From assembly GCA_001692895.1 (NCBI GenBank), contig KV748190.1, positions 1,885,645 to 1,949,644 of the forward strand: a stretch of DNA of 64,000 bases, read 5' to 3'. Below, in pieces: positions 10,581 through 23,400 of this stretch. Every line of letters starts with the position of its first letter. Within the stretch, counting starts at the first letter, position 1. Position numbers and translations under genes: made by a program. The notes below the pieces were generated by a model, which did no database searches, was not told where the DNA came from, and was given only the letters and a program-made list of their open reading frames with translations. This DNA is from Cenococcum geophilum 1.58 (Eukaryota; Ascomycota; Dothideomycetes; Gloniales; Gloniaceae).

Positions 10581-13010
10581 TATTGTGACGAAGGAGTGAC
10601 GGCGGGGGCTGAGTAAAGCTAGAGTAGGAGTTAAAGTTGGTTGAAGGAGTGAGGGATCCGAGGATTAAAGCTGGGAAGCAACACATGCGATGCAGAGAGG
10701 CGATGGTTTTCAATGAATGATGGTGCCAGATATAGTGGCGATAGTTGTACAACAAGATCTAGACTTAGAAGGTGTCAATGAAATGCGACGACTGGCGTCG
10801 GTGTGCAAGTGTATAAGTGTGGAGAGAGTGAGGCCGAGGTCTTGGCCGTGGGGAGATCGGCCGTCGGTGGTTAAGCCAGCGCTGAGTAAGGGTGGGAAGT
10901 TGAGATGCAGCGGAGAAGCCGGAAGGAGAAATGGAATGCGAGAGAAAGCGTGAGCAAACGTGAGCAAATGTAAGCGTGGCTCGTGGCGAACTCTTCTCTT
11001 TCTCTTGAGTAAACGCAAGCAAGAGCCCGTCAAGAGCGGGGAGGCAATGTTGGGCTTTGTTTTGGTGGTCTCTTGATCGGCCTGGCGGTCTTTTGCGAGC
11101 TTTGTCGTTGGCGATCTGGCGGTGTAATCAAAGCGGGCGGTACGTCACTGCAGGTTCGGCCGTTTCAGCGCTTGTCAGGAACAAAAGCAGGCCGACGTCC
11201 AGCGTTGGGGGAAAGGGGAGGGGGGAGGAGGGGCGGGTTAAAGGGAGATGTTCGCAGTTAATTATCCAAAATGCAGAAAAGGCTTCCAGCATACCCCGTT
11301 TCGTCTTGTAAGGCTGCTGCGCGCTCTGCTGTCGTTCTGTGCAAAGGCAGCTGATGGCGCAGGAGGCTGTTAAAGATAGTCCTTATCCAAGCAAGGCTGG
11401 GCGTGAGATGATGAACAACAGCCTGCAGCGCTCTACCTTAGCATTCCTCGATGGAGAGCAGGCCTCGTCACAGACGGCACCATTGGTCTTGCTCCCCTCC
11501 AAGCGGCCGATGCAAGCTCTCGCGCTCTTCGCGCACCAGCTGGGCACATGAGCCCAGCTGCTTTGGTGTTGACCCTACTGGCTGAGACGCAACTGGGTAG
11601 CCTCCGATGGCGACGTTCCCAGCGCGACGAGCCCGTGGCTTCGAGCCAGCCAGTGCTAAAAAGGCCTCTGCCTGTGCTACCCACGCCTAAGCCACGCTCC
11701 ACAAATCGCGAGACCGCTGTGGGCCGACCTTGCAGCAAATCCCAGCAAATCCCAACAAGCGGTGCGAAACCACTCACCAATCACTGCCCGCGAGCCTTTC
11801 AGGTCGGCGGCTTGAGGCCTCCTGCAGCGTCTTCCAGACAGAATCCAGAAGACTCGGGGTAATCGCTTCTCTACATTATTATCCATCAAGAAACTCCCCA
11901 TCCCTCGCCATCAGACGGGCTCCGCGGGACTTCGAATATGGAATACAAGTATGAGTGATCAAGCATCTTATGAAATCAAGGGAGGCGCCATGAAAATCCC
12001 CGAACACCAGAGGTCGCTTCTCGAAGCCTCTCCCTACGGGAAACAATAAGATTTCTAACGCAACAAGAGATACCACCTAGGCCGCTATAAGGCCGAAACG
12101 AAACACGCCGACATAGGTCTGCTCGTCACATCCCATCACGAAAGCCATGCTCGTAGCCAGGAAGTGCCGAAACTCCTAAAAGCCCAGACACAGGTCTGTG
12201 GGATTGCCTGTGGATTGGGTCGCTATGGTGTGACTTTCGGACTGCCATACAGGCCAGCGCTTACATGGCAGCCGACGTCTTCTGGCCCATCATATCCCAA
12301 GGCTTTCGCAAGGCGATACATTGGACCTATAATGGCCATGGCAGCCGACGTCTTCTGGCCCATCATATCCCAAGGCTTTCGCAAGGCGATACATTGGACC
12401 TATAATGGCCATGGCAGCCGACGTCTTCTGGCCCATCATATCCCAAGGCTTTCGCAAGGCGATACATTGGACCTATAATGGCGAGAGATCCTTTGCGCAT
12501 AGAATAATGGGAGCTCTACGTGTTAATTCTCCAAGACTGCCTCGTCCAACGAGAAGAGGGCTCCTGATCGCCCTGCGATATTGCTTCAATTGGGCACTGA
12601 GGCAGCTCCCTAGGCACCCACTTGCACCCATTCGTTCCGTCCCGTCCCTAGCTGCAAACGGTCAATGGCGATAAGGGATCAAGGTTTGAATCGAAGGCGG
12701 GGACGTGACAAAGGCGGGGCATCACGAGCAAGGGCTGTTGCCAATCAATGCCCGAGACCACCTCAGCCGTAAACACTCTAACTGCTTGCGTGTACCCAGG
12801 GACCCGACGCCTTCCACTGCGCAACACCACGCTGTTTGCGTGAGAGGGCTTGGTTGCCCCAGATAATTCGAGGAAACACTTTGTTGAGCTTGAACCATCG
12901 AGAACCGCTTTTACGGTGATTTCCGAGCATACCGGAAACGTTGTGAGATCATCCAGCACCAGCAGAATTGTTACTCTGTGCGGAACCACTCTCTATGTAC
13001 TCCTGCATCA
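10581..13010. other. Intergenic region, no gene supported
   Basis: The first few hundred bases are the probable promoter of the J-protein gene (CT-rich on the minus strand). Beyond that there are only short overlapping frames with no recognisable motif. The one clear structure is the 73-bp tandem repeat at 12265-12482, listed separately. Confidence 0.45.
12265..12482. repeat. Three tandem 73-bp repeats
   Basis: Units begin at 12265, 12338 and 12411, each with ATGGCAGCCGACGTCTTCTG and ending near ACCTATAATGGCC. By eye they are essentially identical, so the expansion looks recent. Because 73 is not a multiple of three, the reading frame changes from copy to copy, which argues against a coding role. 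Confidence 0.92.
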
Positions 13011-14232
13011 TTAAGCGTTTGTCGTGTCCACCCATACTAGTAGATCAATATCGACTACAATAGGCTTATTGAATCGCTTGGGACCTCCCCAGCTACTAGC
13101 CATAATAGCAGCGTTGATCACGCAAGTCTCCTTCCTTCCCGCTCTTCCCTCGAACGCCCCCTCCTTAGGCGTACCTGAGACGGCACAGTCGTCCTCAATG
13201 AGCGACCCCCCTAGATTCTCAGTTAAGCCTTGCTGCACTGCCTTCTCCTCCTTCGTCCCCCCACTGAGGCGTCCCCGGATGTATTCCGAGCGGAAGGTTG
13301 ACTTGGGCACACTAGGCTGAGGGACCTGAGGGACCTGAGGCTGGCCCCCACCCTCGGAGAATGGCCACCGTGATGCGAGGCTTGAGGCGTCGTGACGTGT
13401 CGAAGCGCCGTCATTGTCTAACGAATTCCCACCTTTCGAGGTCAAGTCTACCAGTGATTGTTTGCTATTGCCCGCCCCAGGATCCGTCCAGGCCTCCGTT
13501 CCTACCTCAATATATCTGCATTGAGGGCCATCGAGATTCCATCGTACTCGCTCCGCCCCGCGCCCTTCGTGTATGTGCCCGCAAACCGCCAATCGCGGAC
13601 GAACGCGCCATAGCGCTCTTCGAAGGGCCTCACATCCCGTCGAATGTCCCCTACCAGTTGCATCACGATGGTTCTTGGGGGGCGTATGAGTGATAACAAC
13701 GTCCGTGTCTAAAGGGATATCATCCCAGAGCCTAACGCTCTCCGCTTCACTATATTGAAATGCCCATGTCCATAAGACAGGTGAATACGGGCTCCCAAAC
13801 ACACTGAACTGGGTATGAGGACCTGTCGGTGACTGTAGCCGGATAGTGGTAGCCTCGTGCCTCAGGTAGGTGATGGACGAGGACTCGGTGAAGAGTCTCT
13901 GGCATGCCTCAGGATCTTGGCGGTGTTGATTGTGGAAGAGGGGCCCATGTTTCTCGTAGAATTGGCTATCGAGAGTTACATCGTGGTTTCCTGTGGAGGT
14001 ATTGTGTTAGATAGTTCTTATCTATTGAGTTGACAAGATTACCCGCAATAACAATCTTCACTTCAAAATCTGCTTTCTCCAGCCAGGCAACGGTCTTTCG
14101 CAGTTCGCTGATACTCCCCTGGTTAGACAAGTCACCAGCATGAATCAACACATCTCCTCGGGGCAGCTTAGGTGTCTGATTATGAGTATCAGATATGCAA
14201 ACGAAACGCGTTTTCCGCATTACCGAGCTCAT
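13011..14232 (-). CDS. Calcineurin-like metallophosphoesterase
   Basis: There are two exons, 14043-14232 and 13011-13990, with a 52-bp GT...AG intron at 13991-14042, giving 389 residues. The splice creates the metal-binding GNHD motif. All the other family motifs are visible: CISDTH near the start, HAGD, HTPP, and CGHIHEGRG. This resembles the fungal MPPED/UPF0046-like group of cytosolic phosphoesterases, whose physiological substrate is mostly unknown. After the catalytic domain comes a low-complexity linker, then a hydrophobic tail (INAAIMASSW...KPIVVDIDL) that looks conserved in fungal members. The start at 14232 puts the first motif about 12 residues in, as expected. Confidence 0.88.
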
Positions 14233-14835
14233 ATCGAGCCATTATTAGTCATAAGAGAGAAATGCATAAATTCTAGATTAACAGGTGACTGTTCAACGCC
14301 ATTCGAATCTCGCGAGTGATGCGGGTTTAATTAGTAAGCATGAGGAGAGTCCCAAACCCAACCACAGAAGATCCGCGTTTTTATGTTCAGGGTAAGAACC
14401 TAAACAATCCCCAGAAATAATCAGGATATCCTTTTACTTTGTGTGAGGTGGTCCATTCAGTTATTGCCAAGCTAAAAGCATTCTACACCCCAAGGACCTT
14501 CACGATGAGATATACAGAGAAGCTTCTATGGCTCTCTCAAGCAAGTGAACCCCATAGGGATTCTATTGCGATCGCTTTTAGGGGACATTAAGGAGGTTGA
14601 ATGTACCCTCGGGGGCATAAATTGAATGACTGGTTGAGTGGCTAGCCACAAACTGCGCCTCGACATCCAGCCAATCACTCTCATCGTATTTTCAGCCTCA
14701 GGCTTCGCTGCCTCTTCTTGAACAGCCCACTGCTAGCATGCTCTAAACTCACCTGTCGCCGACACAGTACCGCGGTCACGACTTCGACATATACTTTTAT
14801 ACGATTTCAGGTTACATTTCACTGCCGAAAACGCC
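14233..14835. other. Divergent promoter region
   Basis: This lies between the divergent phosphoesterase and NLR-like genes. I see no coding frame or repeat. It presumably holds both promoters. An AT-rich stretch sits about 45-25 bp before the NLR start codon. Confidence 0.4.
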
Positions 14836-17800
14836 ATGTCAGCCTCATCTTCCGTTCAAGAGGCGTTTGACTTTGCGAGAAGGGATTTTCTACAAAGCCT
14901 TGCGGATCCGCATGACTACGATTTCTCGCAATATAATTCCATTGAGCAAGTGTATGATGCGACGGAGAAGATCCAGAAGGAGCAAGAGAAATCAGGAACA
15001 TTGCGGAACCTGAATAAAATACAACCGTACCTCGAGTGTATGAGACAATACGTACAAACTATTGACACTTTCGTGCAAGTGAAGCCAGAAATTCTAGCGA
15101 TTATTTGGGTATGTAGCATAGCAAGTATCTTTGTTGGTCCATTACTAATGATCATTCGAAGGGTCCTATCAAACTTCTGCTGCAAGTGAGTCTTTGGAGC
15201 ACTTGGATTATACATAGCTCCATATCACTCTACTGACAGCCAATCCAGATCTCCAGTACCTTTGTGCGAAGTTATGATAAAATTGTAAATGCTATGGCTC
15301 AGATAGGGGATGCTCTCCCTCGATTTCAAATATATGCAGACCTGTTCAGCTCAAATAGCAGGGTTCAGAGGGTCCTTTGTATTTTCTACAAGGATATCTT
15401 AGACTTCCACGCCACCGCCCTGAACTTCTTCAAGAAGAAAAGTAGATCTGACCTGTACTTTTTAAAGCAGTTATTCCGGCGTGACTAACCTTGAGCCCAG
15501 AATGGAGAATATTGTTTGAGTCTCTCTGGCCAAGATATGCATCTAAGATCACCTTGATCCTACGGAACATAGGAAATCATGTCACTCTTATGGACAGCGA
15601 AGTCACTCTGGCGAACATAATCGAGGCTGATGCAGCGCGTACAAAAGCGTATGAGGAGTACGAACGGAACGAGGAGGCTCGTCAAACCCAACAATTTGAG
15701 TCCATGAGACTCTTATTATCCCCGCATCTGTACGATGATGAGCTTGAGAGATTGCGAGGAAAATATTGCGCAAAGTCTGGTGAATGGTTGGAGAACGAGG
15801 ACCGGTTCAGGAAGTGGCTCGATCCTATTAATCACTCCACTAATTTGTTCTGGCTTATTGGTATCCCTGGAGCGGGCAAAACTGTCCTATCTTCTACCAT
15901 CGTAGACCGCGCAGAAAAACTCTCCAGAAATACTCTGTTCGCGTTCCTCAGTTTCCAGAACAGAGAACGCATAACTACCCTCAAAGTTCTACAAACCTTC
16001 ATTTTCCAGCTCCTATATGAGCACAAGGATTTGCAGCCAATGCTATACCACGCAAATCCTCGAAAAATATCTAGCTCACAAGCGTTCGCCCAAAGCTTAC
16101 TAGTGGACCTACTGCAGTGTATTGGCAGCACCAAACCGGAACAGAGTAGAGCGGCAGTGCTTATCGACCCGAATGACTCGAGCCAGTCTTCGTCGGTAAA
16201 CCCCATTGAACCAGTCTATGTGATTTTGGATGGCGTTGACGAAATTAAAGAATACGAGAGAGGGGCCCTTATACAATCACTTCTGGAAATATTGGAGAAT
16301 TGCGAGAACATGAAACTACTCATCAGTAGTAGGGCAGAAGTCGATATCTCTAAAATTATGGGACAACGCACTGAACCTATCCGCATCGATCACAAGAACA
16401 GTCAAGATATTGATTCATATGTCAGAGCAAGAGTGAACACATGGCTGTCCGGGCTTGGGTTTGATTCTGCGACATCCAACGAGATTCGTGACTTAATGAA
16501 ACCAATCACAGGAAATTCCAAGGGTGAGTAGAGTGGTAATTTAGCTCTTCTCACGTCTGACCTACAACGGCAGGGATGTTTCTATATTGCAAGCTAGTAC
16601 TAGACAATCTGGCTTCTCAAATATACCTTGAGGATATTCAAAAAGAAGTCAACAACCTACCCGAAGGCCTAGACGAAGCGTTTGTTTCTTCCCGTTACTT
16701 ACTATCAAAGTTCATGCTAATTCTCTGGCGCAGATATGATCGCATCGTAGGTCGGCTCGCCAAGCAGCTTAGACCTAGGGAGCTTCTTGAAGCCCGAAAG
16801 ATACTAGAATGGATTGGTTGCTCCCTAGTTCCAATTAGAAGAAACGAGCTTGAACTTGCGCTCAGAATCGAACCTAGAGCTAAAACATTCGCCTACAAGC
16901 AAAAATTAATTCGCGATATTGTTCATTTGTGTGGGCCAATAATAGAGAACCAAGGTGATGTGTTCCAGTTCGTACATTTCACCGCTAAGGAGTGAGCCTG
17001 CTGACACCTCCTGTGATACCGAAGTAGCAGAGCTAATACTCCCAGATACCTTTTCGGCAGGCAAAGCAACTTTTTCTTGAAAGAATGGGAAGCACATCGA
17101 AGCATAGCTTCAGTATGCATGTGCTATCTCACATTCGATTGTTTTGATACAAGCTTCCCAGAAGAAGCCATCCTCGCATCTATTTTATCTGGGGACTATG
17201 TATTGCAGGCATATGCGGAATCAACTTGGCTCGAACATATTAAAATATGTGCCCGGGCGAGGGATAAGCCCCCTACATTTAAAGGGCTTTGCGAAGAAAT
17301 CAGCGCCTTTGTGGAAGCACGGAGCAACTTAGACTTTGAGGAGCCTTCCGATAAGGAAACTTCTCCGTCATTCTTCCAAGCATTTAAGGACTGGCCAGAA
17401 ATGCACCAAAGACTTTCAGCGGGAAACTATTTCATAGCTAAACGAAGGAAGCTGAGTGCTAGTGATGGTCGGTCATCATCCCGTTGTAAACCCTTTAAAA
17501 GAGCATCACTAACCAAAAAATATACAGGTGATGATTGGAAGAATCAAGACCCTTTAACGATTTCGACATCCTCGCTGCAGATCTACCGACTCTTCGAATC
17601 ATTACTCTGTCCATCCAGGCAGCATAGATCCGGTTGTCGCTGCTCTACCCTGGGCATCCACTACGGAACGCGACTGTACAAATGCGACAGGCTAGGATGT
17701 AAATTCTACCGAATTGGGTTTGAGACGTACGCTGAAAGAAGGTCTCATCTATTGGCTCATGACCGCCCATTCAAATGTATCATCAGAGCCTGTGATTTCG

Positions 17801-18810
17801 CAGAGATTGGATTCACCTCCGAGCCTGCCCTGACACGGCATATGTCGGATTGCCATAAGCATGAGCCCAGGTCGTCAGCAAATGACTCGTATTCTATTGA
17901 CTTGGACATCAAAGGCTTCAAAATAGATTTAATTGCTGACGCAATAGAAGCTGGCGAGGTCGATTGTGTTCGCGATCTTCTTCAACAAGTCCCTTCTAAC
18001 TCGTTGCCACCTTTGATCTCCAAGGCAGGAGGAGGGTCCGTCGAGATTATGGAACTCCTTCTAGAACGAATCTCTACAACATACAGCATCTTGCCTGAAC
18101 CCGTAATAAACTCCTTGGTACGGTCCTTGACGATTGCCGTGGAAGCTAACAATGTGGAATTGGTCAAGGTTCTTTTGGACTATCGAAATGAGAGCGCTGG
18201 CTTTGGAGCCTTCGCTTGTGCCATTGAAATTAAATCACCTCCAATGATACGTCTTTTACTTTCGGCAGACCCATCTCTCAGCTCTTACAGTCATATGCTT
18301 GTAAGATTGTTTAAAGAGGGAAGCCCAAACGACGAACCAGTTATAATCGAGTGTCTTCAAGCATCATTTGAGCTGGGTGCGCGCATTCCGGTACAGTATG
18401 TCCTCGAGATCGCTGTAAAACGGGATAGCTCGATCGGAATTGCAGAATTTCTACTAGAGAATGGAGCAACTGTTGATGCAATATCGGGAGGCAAGGGATA
18501 TACAGCACTCCATTTGGCTGCTAGAAATACCACGGCAACTGCAGCTGAAATGGTCAGGTTTCTCCTCCGGCAAGGAGCAGATCCAAATGTAAAAAGGAGC
18601 GGGAAGCTTCCAGGAGAACTTCTAGGAGCTAAAAATATCTCTAAATGGTTGGGGCTTACTTGGGATGAACTAGTGGAATCTACGCGCGCCGAGAGACTTG
18701 CGCAGTCCCAGCAGGAGTTATCTCATAAATCAGACTCCCGGGGAGAAATTGCGCCACGGCGTGACGCCAAGGACCTAGTGCCACGCTTGTGGACTCCTGT
18801 AAACTCCTAA
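14836..18810 (+). CDS. NLR-like STAND protein: DUF7708-like, NACHT, zinc fingers, ankyrins
   Basis: Seven exons read cleanly: 14836-15108, 15162-15185, 15249-15441, 15501-16523, 16574-16679, 16734-16991 and 17046-18810. Together they give 3,642 nt and 1,213 residues. Residues about 30-200 resemble the DUF7708 N-terminal domain of fungal STAND proteins. The NACHT ATPase has Walker A GIPGAGKT at 284-291 and Walker B YVILDGVDE at 403-411. A winged-helix-like part (ARKILEWIGC) follows at about residues 563-595, then FVHFTAKEYL around 618-628. Two C2H2-like fingers (YKCDRLGC...H, FKCIIRACDF...H) lie at about 837-896, and degenerate ankyrin repeats fill about 910-1180. Such proteins act in fungal self/non-self recognition and programmed cell death, but the ligand and effector action here are unknown. 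The gene looks intact. Confidence 0.85.
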
Positions 18811-18919
18811 GCCAATCAAACCACTATACCCTAGTCCTGTAAAGTCCTGCGAAGTCCTAAACTAATTATATTATACTAAGAGGCATTTCTCCCTAAGAGT
18901 CTAAGAGCTTATAGGCGCC

Positions 18920-20226
18920 CAGTGTGTCCAAGAGTCAGCGACGCTGTCAGCTTCGCTGCCAAGAGGCTGCTAATGTAAGCAGTCAGCTATAAGACTGCAG
19001 CTAGCTGACAGCTCGCTGTCTTGGCGGTAAGATTTGGTGGTAAGTTAAAGCTTTTGGTAGAAGTTAAGGGTATTTGGATGATCTGGTTGGTTAATTATAC
19101 GCCAAGCAATGGGAAACCCGTGGGAATCTCTCGTTTAGCCATAGTAAATAAAGCATTTTCCCCAATATCTCTATTGCGCGCCGAAACCCATGCTAAAGCT
19201 TACCATTTTATTACCTATACAAAATGCAACGTATATTACATTTCACGCGTTAACCAGGCAGTAGAGCTTCTTTATCTGCTTCCTCCTCTACTTCTTCCTT
19301 ATTTAATTTACGATCTACGCGTTATTTAACTCCTTTAGCACCGCGTAAGATTCGTGGATTAACTGCTTCCTCCCCCCTTCTAATTGACGATGATACCGAA
19401 TCGGGTGATTAAGATGATTCCGTATCGCGAGAGCCTCCTCTAGCAAATCGGAACTATGGCTGTATCTTTCCTATTAATTAGGATAATCTCTACCTAATAA
19501 TATACGGCAAGCTTACTGGCAAATACGGATACCGGGTTATTAATAAGCGGTTGCTATTAAGTAAAGCTCCTATATTACTAATATGGAAGCATAGAGCAGG
19601 CCTTTTTAGGACGGTTCTTTGGGCAAAAAGAGGCTCTAGCTATATAAGCTCTGCCATCTAGCTTAAAGGCCATTAAAGCAGATTAATGTTAAAAGTGGTA
19701 GTTAATTAATCGACTGTATTAACTCTAATAGAGGTTTAACTATACCTTGGTTAACGAGCTTAAATATTAATCTTACTGGCTAACTACAGGGGCAGAAAAG
19801 CTAGCTTGGTAAGATATATTTAATAAAGCTTCGTATTTAATTAAATCTGACGTAGAAATAGAGCCTCCTAAGTCCTTACTAATGCCTTCTTTCTGACCTT
19901 GCCACTAACGTTACTACTAAACGTTCTACTTTTTTAAAACCCTGTAGGTGCGCAGGACGAATTTAGCTATATTTAAATACTATATTAGGTGAATTGGGGT
20001 TAAATTTAATTAGGCAACGTTAATATTTATATATAGAGAGGTGCTGCCAAAATCCGCAATAGAACACCATAAAGTCTATATCACTTTCCTAATTGGGACA
20101 GCTAGCTGACGGCGTGACAGTCAGCCTACGTTACCTTGCAGTCAGCGGACAGCGAGCGGTCCAATTGATGCAGTCAGTCAGCTATAAAGGCTGAAGCTCG
20201 CAGCTAGCTGACTATTGGACACACTG
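18920..20226 (+). mobile_element. hAT-family DNA transposon, internally deleted copy
   Basis: The ends are the same 15-bp inverted repeat type (CAGTGTGTCCAA(T/G)AG) as the longer element at 28980-32210. Subterminal sequence is full of AGCTAGCTGAC-like repeats. The transposase 5' part (from about 19223) and the 3' end are both recognisable against the long copy. About 1.9 kb of the middle is missing, with the junction near 19665-19690. This is a typical non-autonomous derivative. The 8-bp flanks (TAGGCGCC on the left, CTCACTTG on the right) do not match, so the original target duplication has been lost or one end has been rearranged. The sequence is AT-rich with many stops. Confidence 0.85.
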
Positions 20227-20493
20227 CTCACTTGTGAGTGTACCGAAAGCATCGGAAAATTTGATACTGGCCATCCTATTTTTTTAGGGCAGCCTTCCAA
20301 TTCTGGCCTAGCGTATTAGCCCAAAACATTTGGAATTCGATAAGAGCACAATTTACCTTTAAGTATTGCCCAACAACGTTATGCCCCTTTGTTGACTCGC
20401 CATGGAGAGAGTTCTGGATCAATTCCAATTTCTTCTTCTGAATTGAAGTCACATACTATGTCGTCACATTAGCAACTAACTAGCCCTAAATAT

Positions 20494-23400
20494 CTAGGAC
20501 TCTTGGGCTCTTCTACACACTTCCTCAATAGAATCTCTAACAATGTAACGAGTTGCAATAACTTCACGAGTCTGACCCATCCTATGTACCCTATCCAGCG
20601 CTTGCTCTTCGGCCATGGGGTTCCATTGCGGTTCCATGAGATGAACGCGGCATGCTGCAGTGAGGTCCAAGCTGTCATTGATAAATAGTCAGCTAAGCTA
20701 CCTCCCGTTGGCTAGCTGGTCAGGTAATGTAAAGCTGGGGCTTACCCTACGCCAGCGCTTCCGATGGAAGCAAGTAGAATCGTACAATCTGGGTTTGTAC
20801 GGAAAGCTTCGAGAGCCGCTCGCCGTTGTCTGTCTGACTTTGCTCCGTCGATCCTTTGGAAAACAAAGCCGTTCGATGCAAGGGATGTGCCTATCAAATC
20901 TAGCATCTTGGTCCAGCAAGTAAAAACAACACTACCGCGAGTTTAGAAATTTGAACTGATAGACTACTTCAAACTCTGACATAAATTACCTTTTAATTGG
21001 ATATGCTGTGGACTGAGTGCGATACGCATGCAAAATTTGTAACAGAGCTTCAATTTTCGAAGATGAGCCATGATTCATACCAACATCCATGATGTCGTCC
21101 TCGCCGAGTTCGTTTGAGAAAGCCGTGCTGGGAGATGCATTCGTAGCGCTGTCGTCCTTGCCCTGGGACTTACAGTCTGCACAAAGGGCACCTGCGCCCG
21201 CAAGAAAATCTTCATAAGTATTCTTGGACTCGGTAATTACGACCCTAGACCCACAGCTATTGCAGATTTCCTGTCCATTTGACACAGCGTCGACAAAGTC
21301 TTTGTTATAGACCTGATTCAAAACATTAGCCGGGAGTAAGCTCGTATGATTGCAAACTTGTCTGAGCCTTAAAATTAGTTTGAACACATTCCCAACTGGC
21401 TTTTGCTTGTCTTCAGAACATGACATGAAATCCATCACCTCGATACAGTTGTCCTTCAGGGCGGCGTATATTGACCTTTCCTCTTCGTCGAGTTCGATGG
21501 TTATTTCCTGGTTGATTCGCGAAGGAAAGTCGAGAGTACCAAATACGGAAGCTTTGGTCCTTCGCAATGAGGTAGAGTGTACCAGCTTTTTAAGTTTCTT
21601 GAATCCAGATTGATCGCCATTTTTGACTGGGTTGGCGATATGATGAGTGAACATAGGCTGGGAATCGAATGGCTGAACACGTAGGAAATTGATCAAAGCA
21701 CCGAAGTCTTCTATGCGATTTTGGATTGGAGTTCCCGTAAGACACCACCTAAAGCGAGCATGCAGAGCATACACGGAACGGTGATTTAAAGACGATCGAT
21801 CTCTAATGTAGTGAGCTGTATTAAGAGTGTTAGCCAATGTAGTTCAATCTTAGCGAGCTAGGATAGGTGTAATTTAGTGCCTTCGTCCAGAACCACACGG
21901 CGCCAATGGTACGAGTGGAGAGATTCAAATCGCCCGGCGGAACTTTGCAGATTTCTAGACCACTCTGTCGCAAGCGTGGCATAAGTTGTGATGACTATAT
22001 CATGATTTTGTAGGTCCGGATGTCTTTCTGATCGGTTGGGACCATGGTAGAGGCAAACGCGGATACTCCCTGGGTGGATATGTCTACGCTATAGTGAGTT
22101 TTACTAACTCATATCTATGGACACCTACTCGAAGGCTTCACCTCTTAATCTGCTCATCCCAGGTAGATAATGCTGCAACTACTTAGCCCTTGTATAAAAC
22201 TTACTCTTGGCTAATATACCAAGGTTTCCCAAGAGGTTATGACATACTTGAGAGCGGGGTGACAATCAGAGTAGTTCTAATTGTAGTATGTTGGCTGGTA
22301 TTCGTCTTTAGTGTGTCGCCAACAGCTGAAGCGTCACTAGACTGATCAATAGATCCTGCGACAAGGGCCAGTGCTGTTAGTGTTTTGCCCAGCCCCATTT
22401 CCTAACGCAATTAGCCGCAGTGTCACCAGAAAGGTAGCATTGGCCAATTATTGGACCCATACATCAGCAAGCAAGCCACCAAGACTCATTGTTGGACGCT
22501 CTATGGCACTCAAACCGGTGATTAGATTATAGTATCTATTGATGCAACATGAAAACATCAGTATAATATAACGTAAGGAAGAAAGGACCGCGAAAACATG
22601 ACCCAACCTTTTCTGCCCATTTTTCATCTTCCGAAGTTCCCATACCGATCCGAACTCATTACCCTCAACTTTCCCGGATTCTTTCTCTACCATCATGGCT
22701 AGAGCTTTTCTCTGGTGGCTATATATGTGGTATTAGAGATTAATATGGGTACTTGAACGCTTCACTAAGGGTATACGAGGTTCAAATATAGCAGTGAATC
22801 AACTAGTCGTCCACAAATAAACATGGTGGGAATATATTACATACCTCTTTAAAGGAGTGCATAACCTCTTACTTGCTTCAATCTCGGAGAAATGCAGCGG
22901 ACCCTGGGCAGCATCGAATACCTCGAGCACCTGATTTTTGGTAGCGCCATCCCGCCACTGATCCTTCTTGAGTATTGTGGTGGGTTGCACCGGCTCCTTC
23001 GAGTCGGATACTTGGATTTCACATCCTGGCCTAGCGAGATAGTGCGGATTTTTGTAAACAACACAAGTATCATAGAATTGTGGACGCTGAAGATAGATGC
23101 CAGCATCTGAGAGCAGAGTCCCAACAGACCGACCATCTTGGCTAAATCCGTATACAACAATTTGTAATCTGCGCTTGGTGGTTGACTCAGACTTGGACTT
23201 GGTATATCGATTCATCTTCTGTATAGGTATAGTAGCAATAAGTGTTACTGATTGTGTCTGAGTAAGCCTCGCCAGAGCAAGTGCCGTGTCGTGGTCAAGG
23301 AGGCCTGCATACTCCATAGAGCCCTGGTAGTGCACTGTTGCCCAGTTGCCGCATATCTTCAACTCAACATCAATAATTTCATCTTCTGAATTATAAGGTA

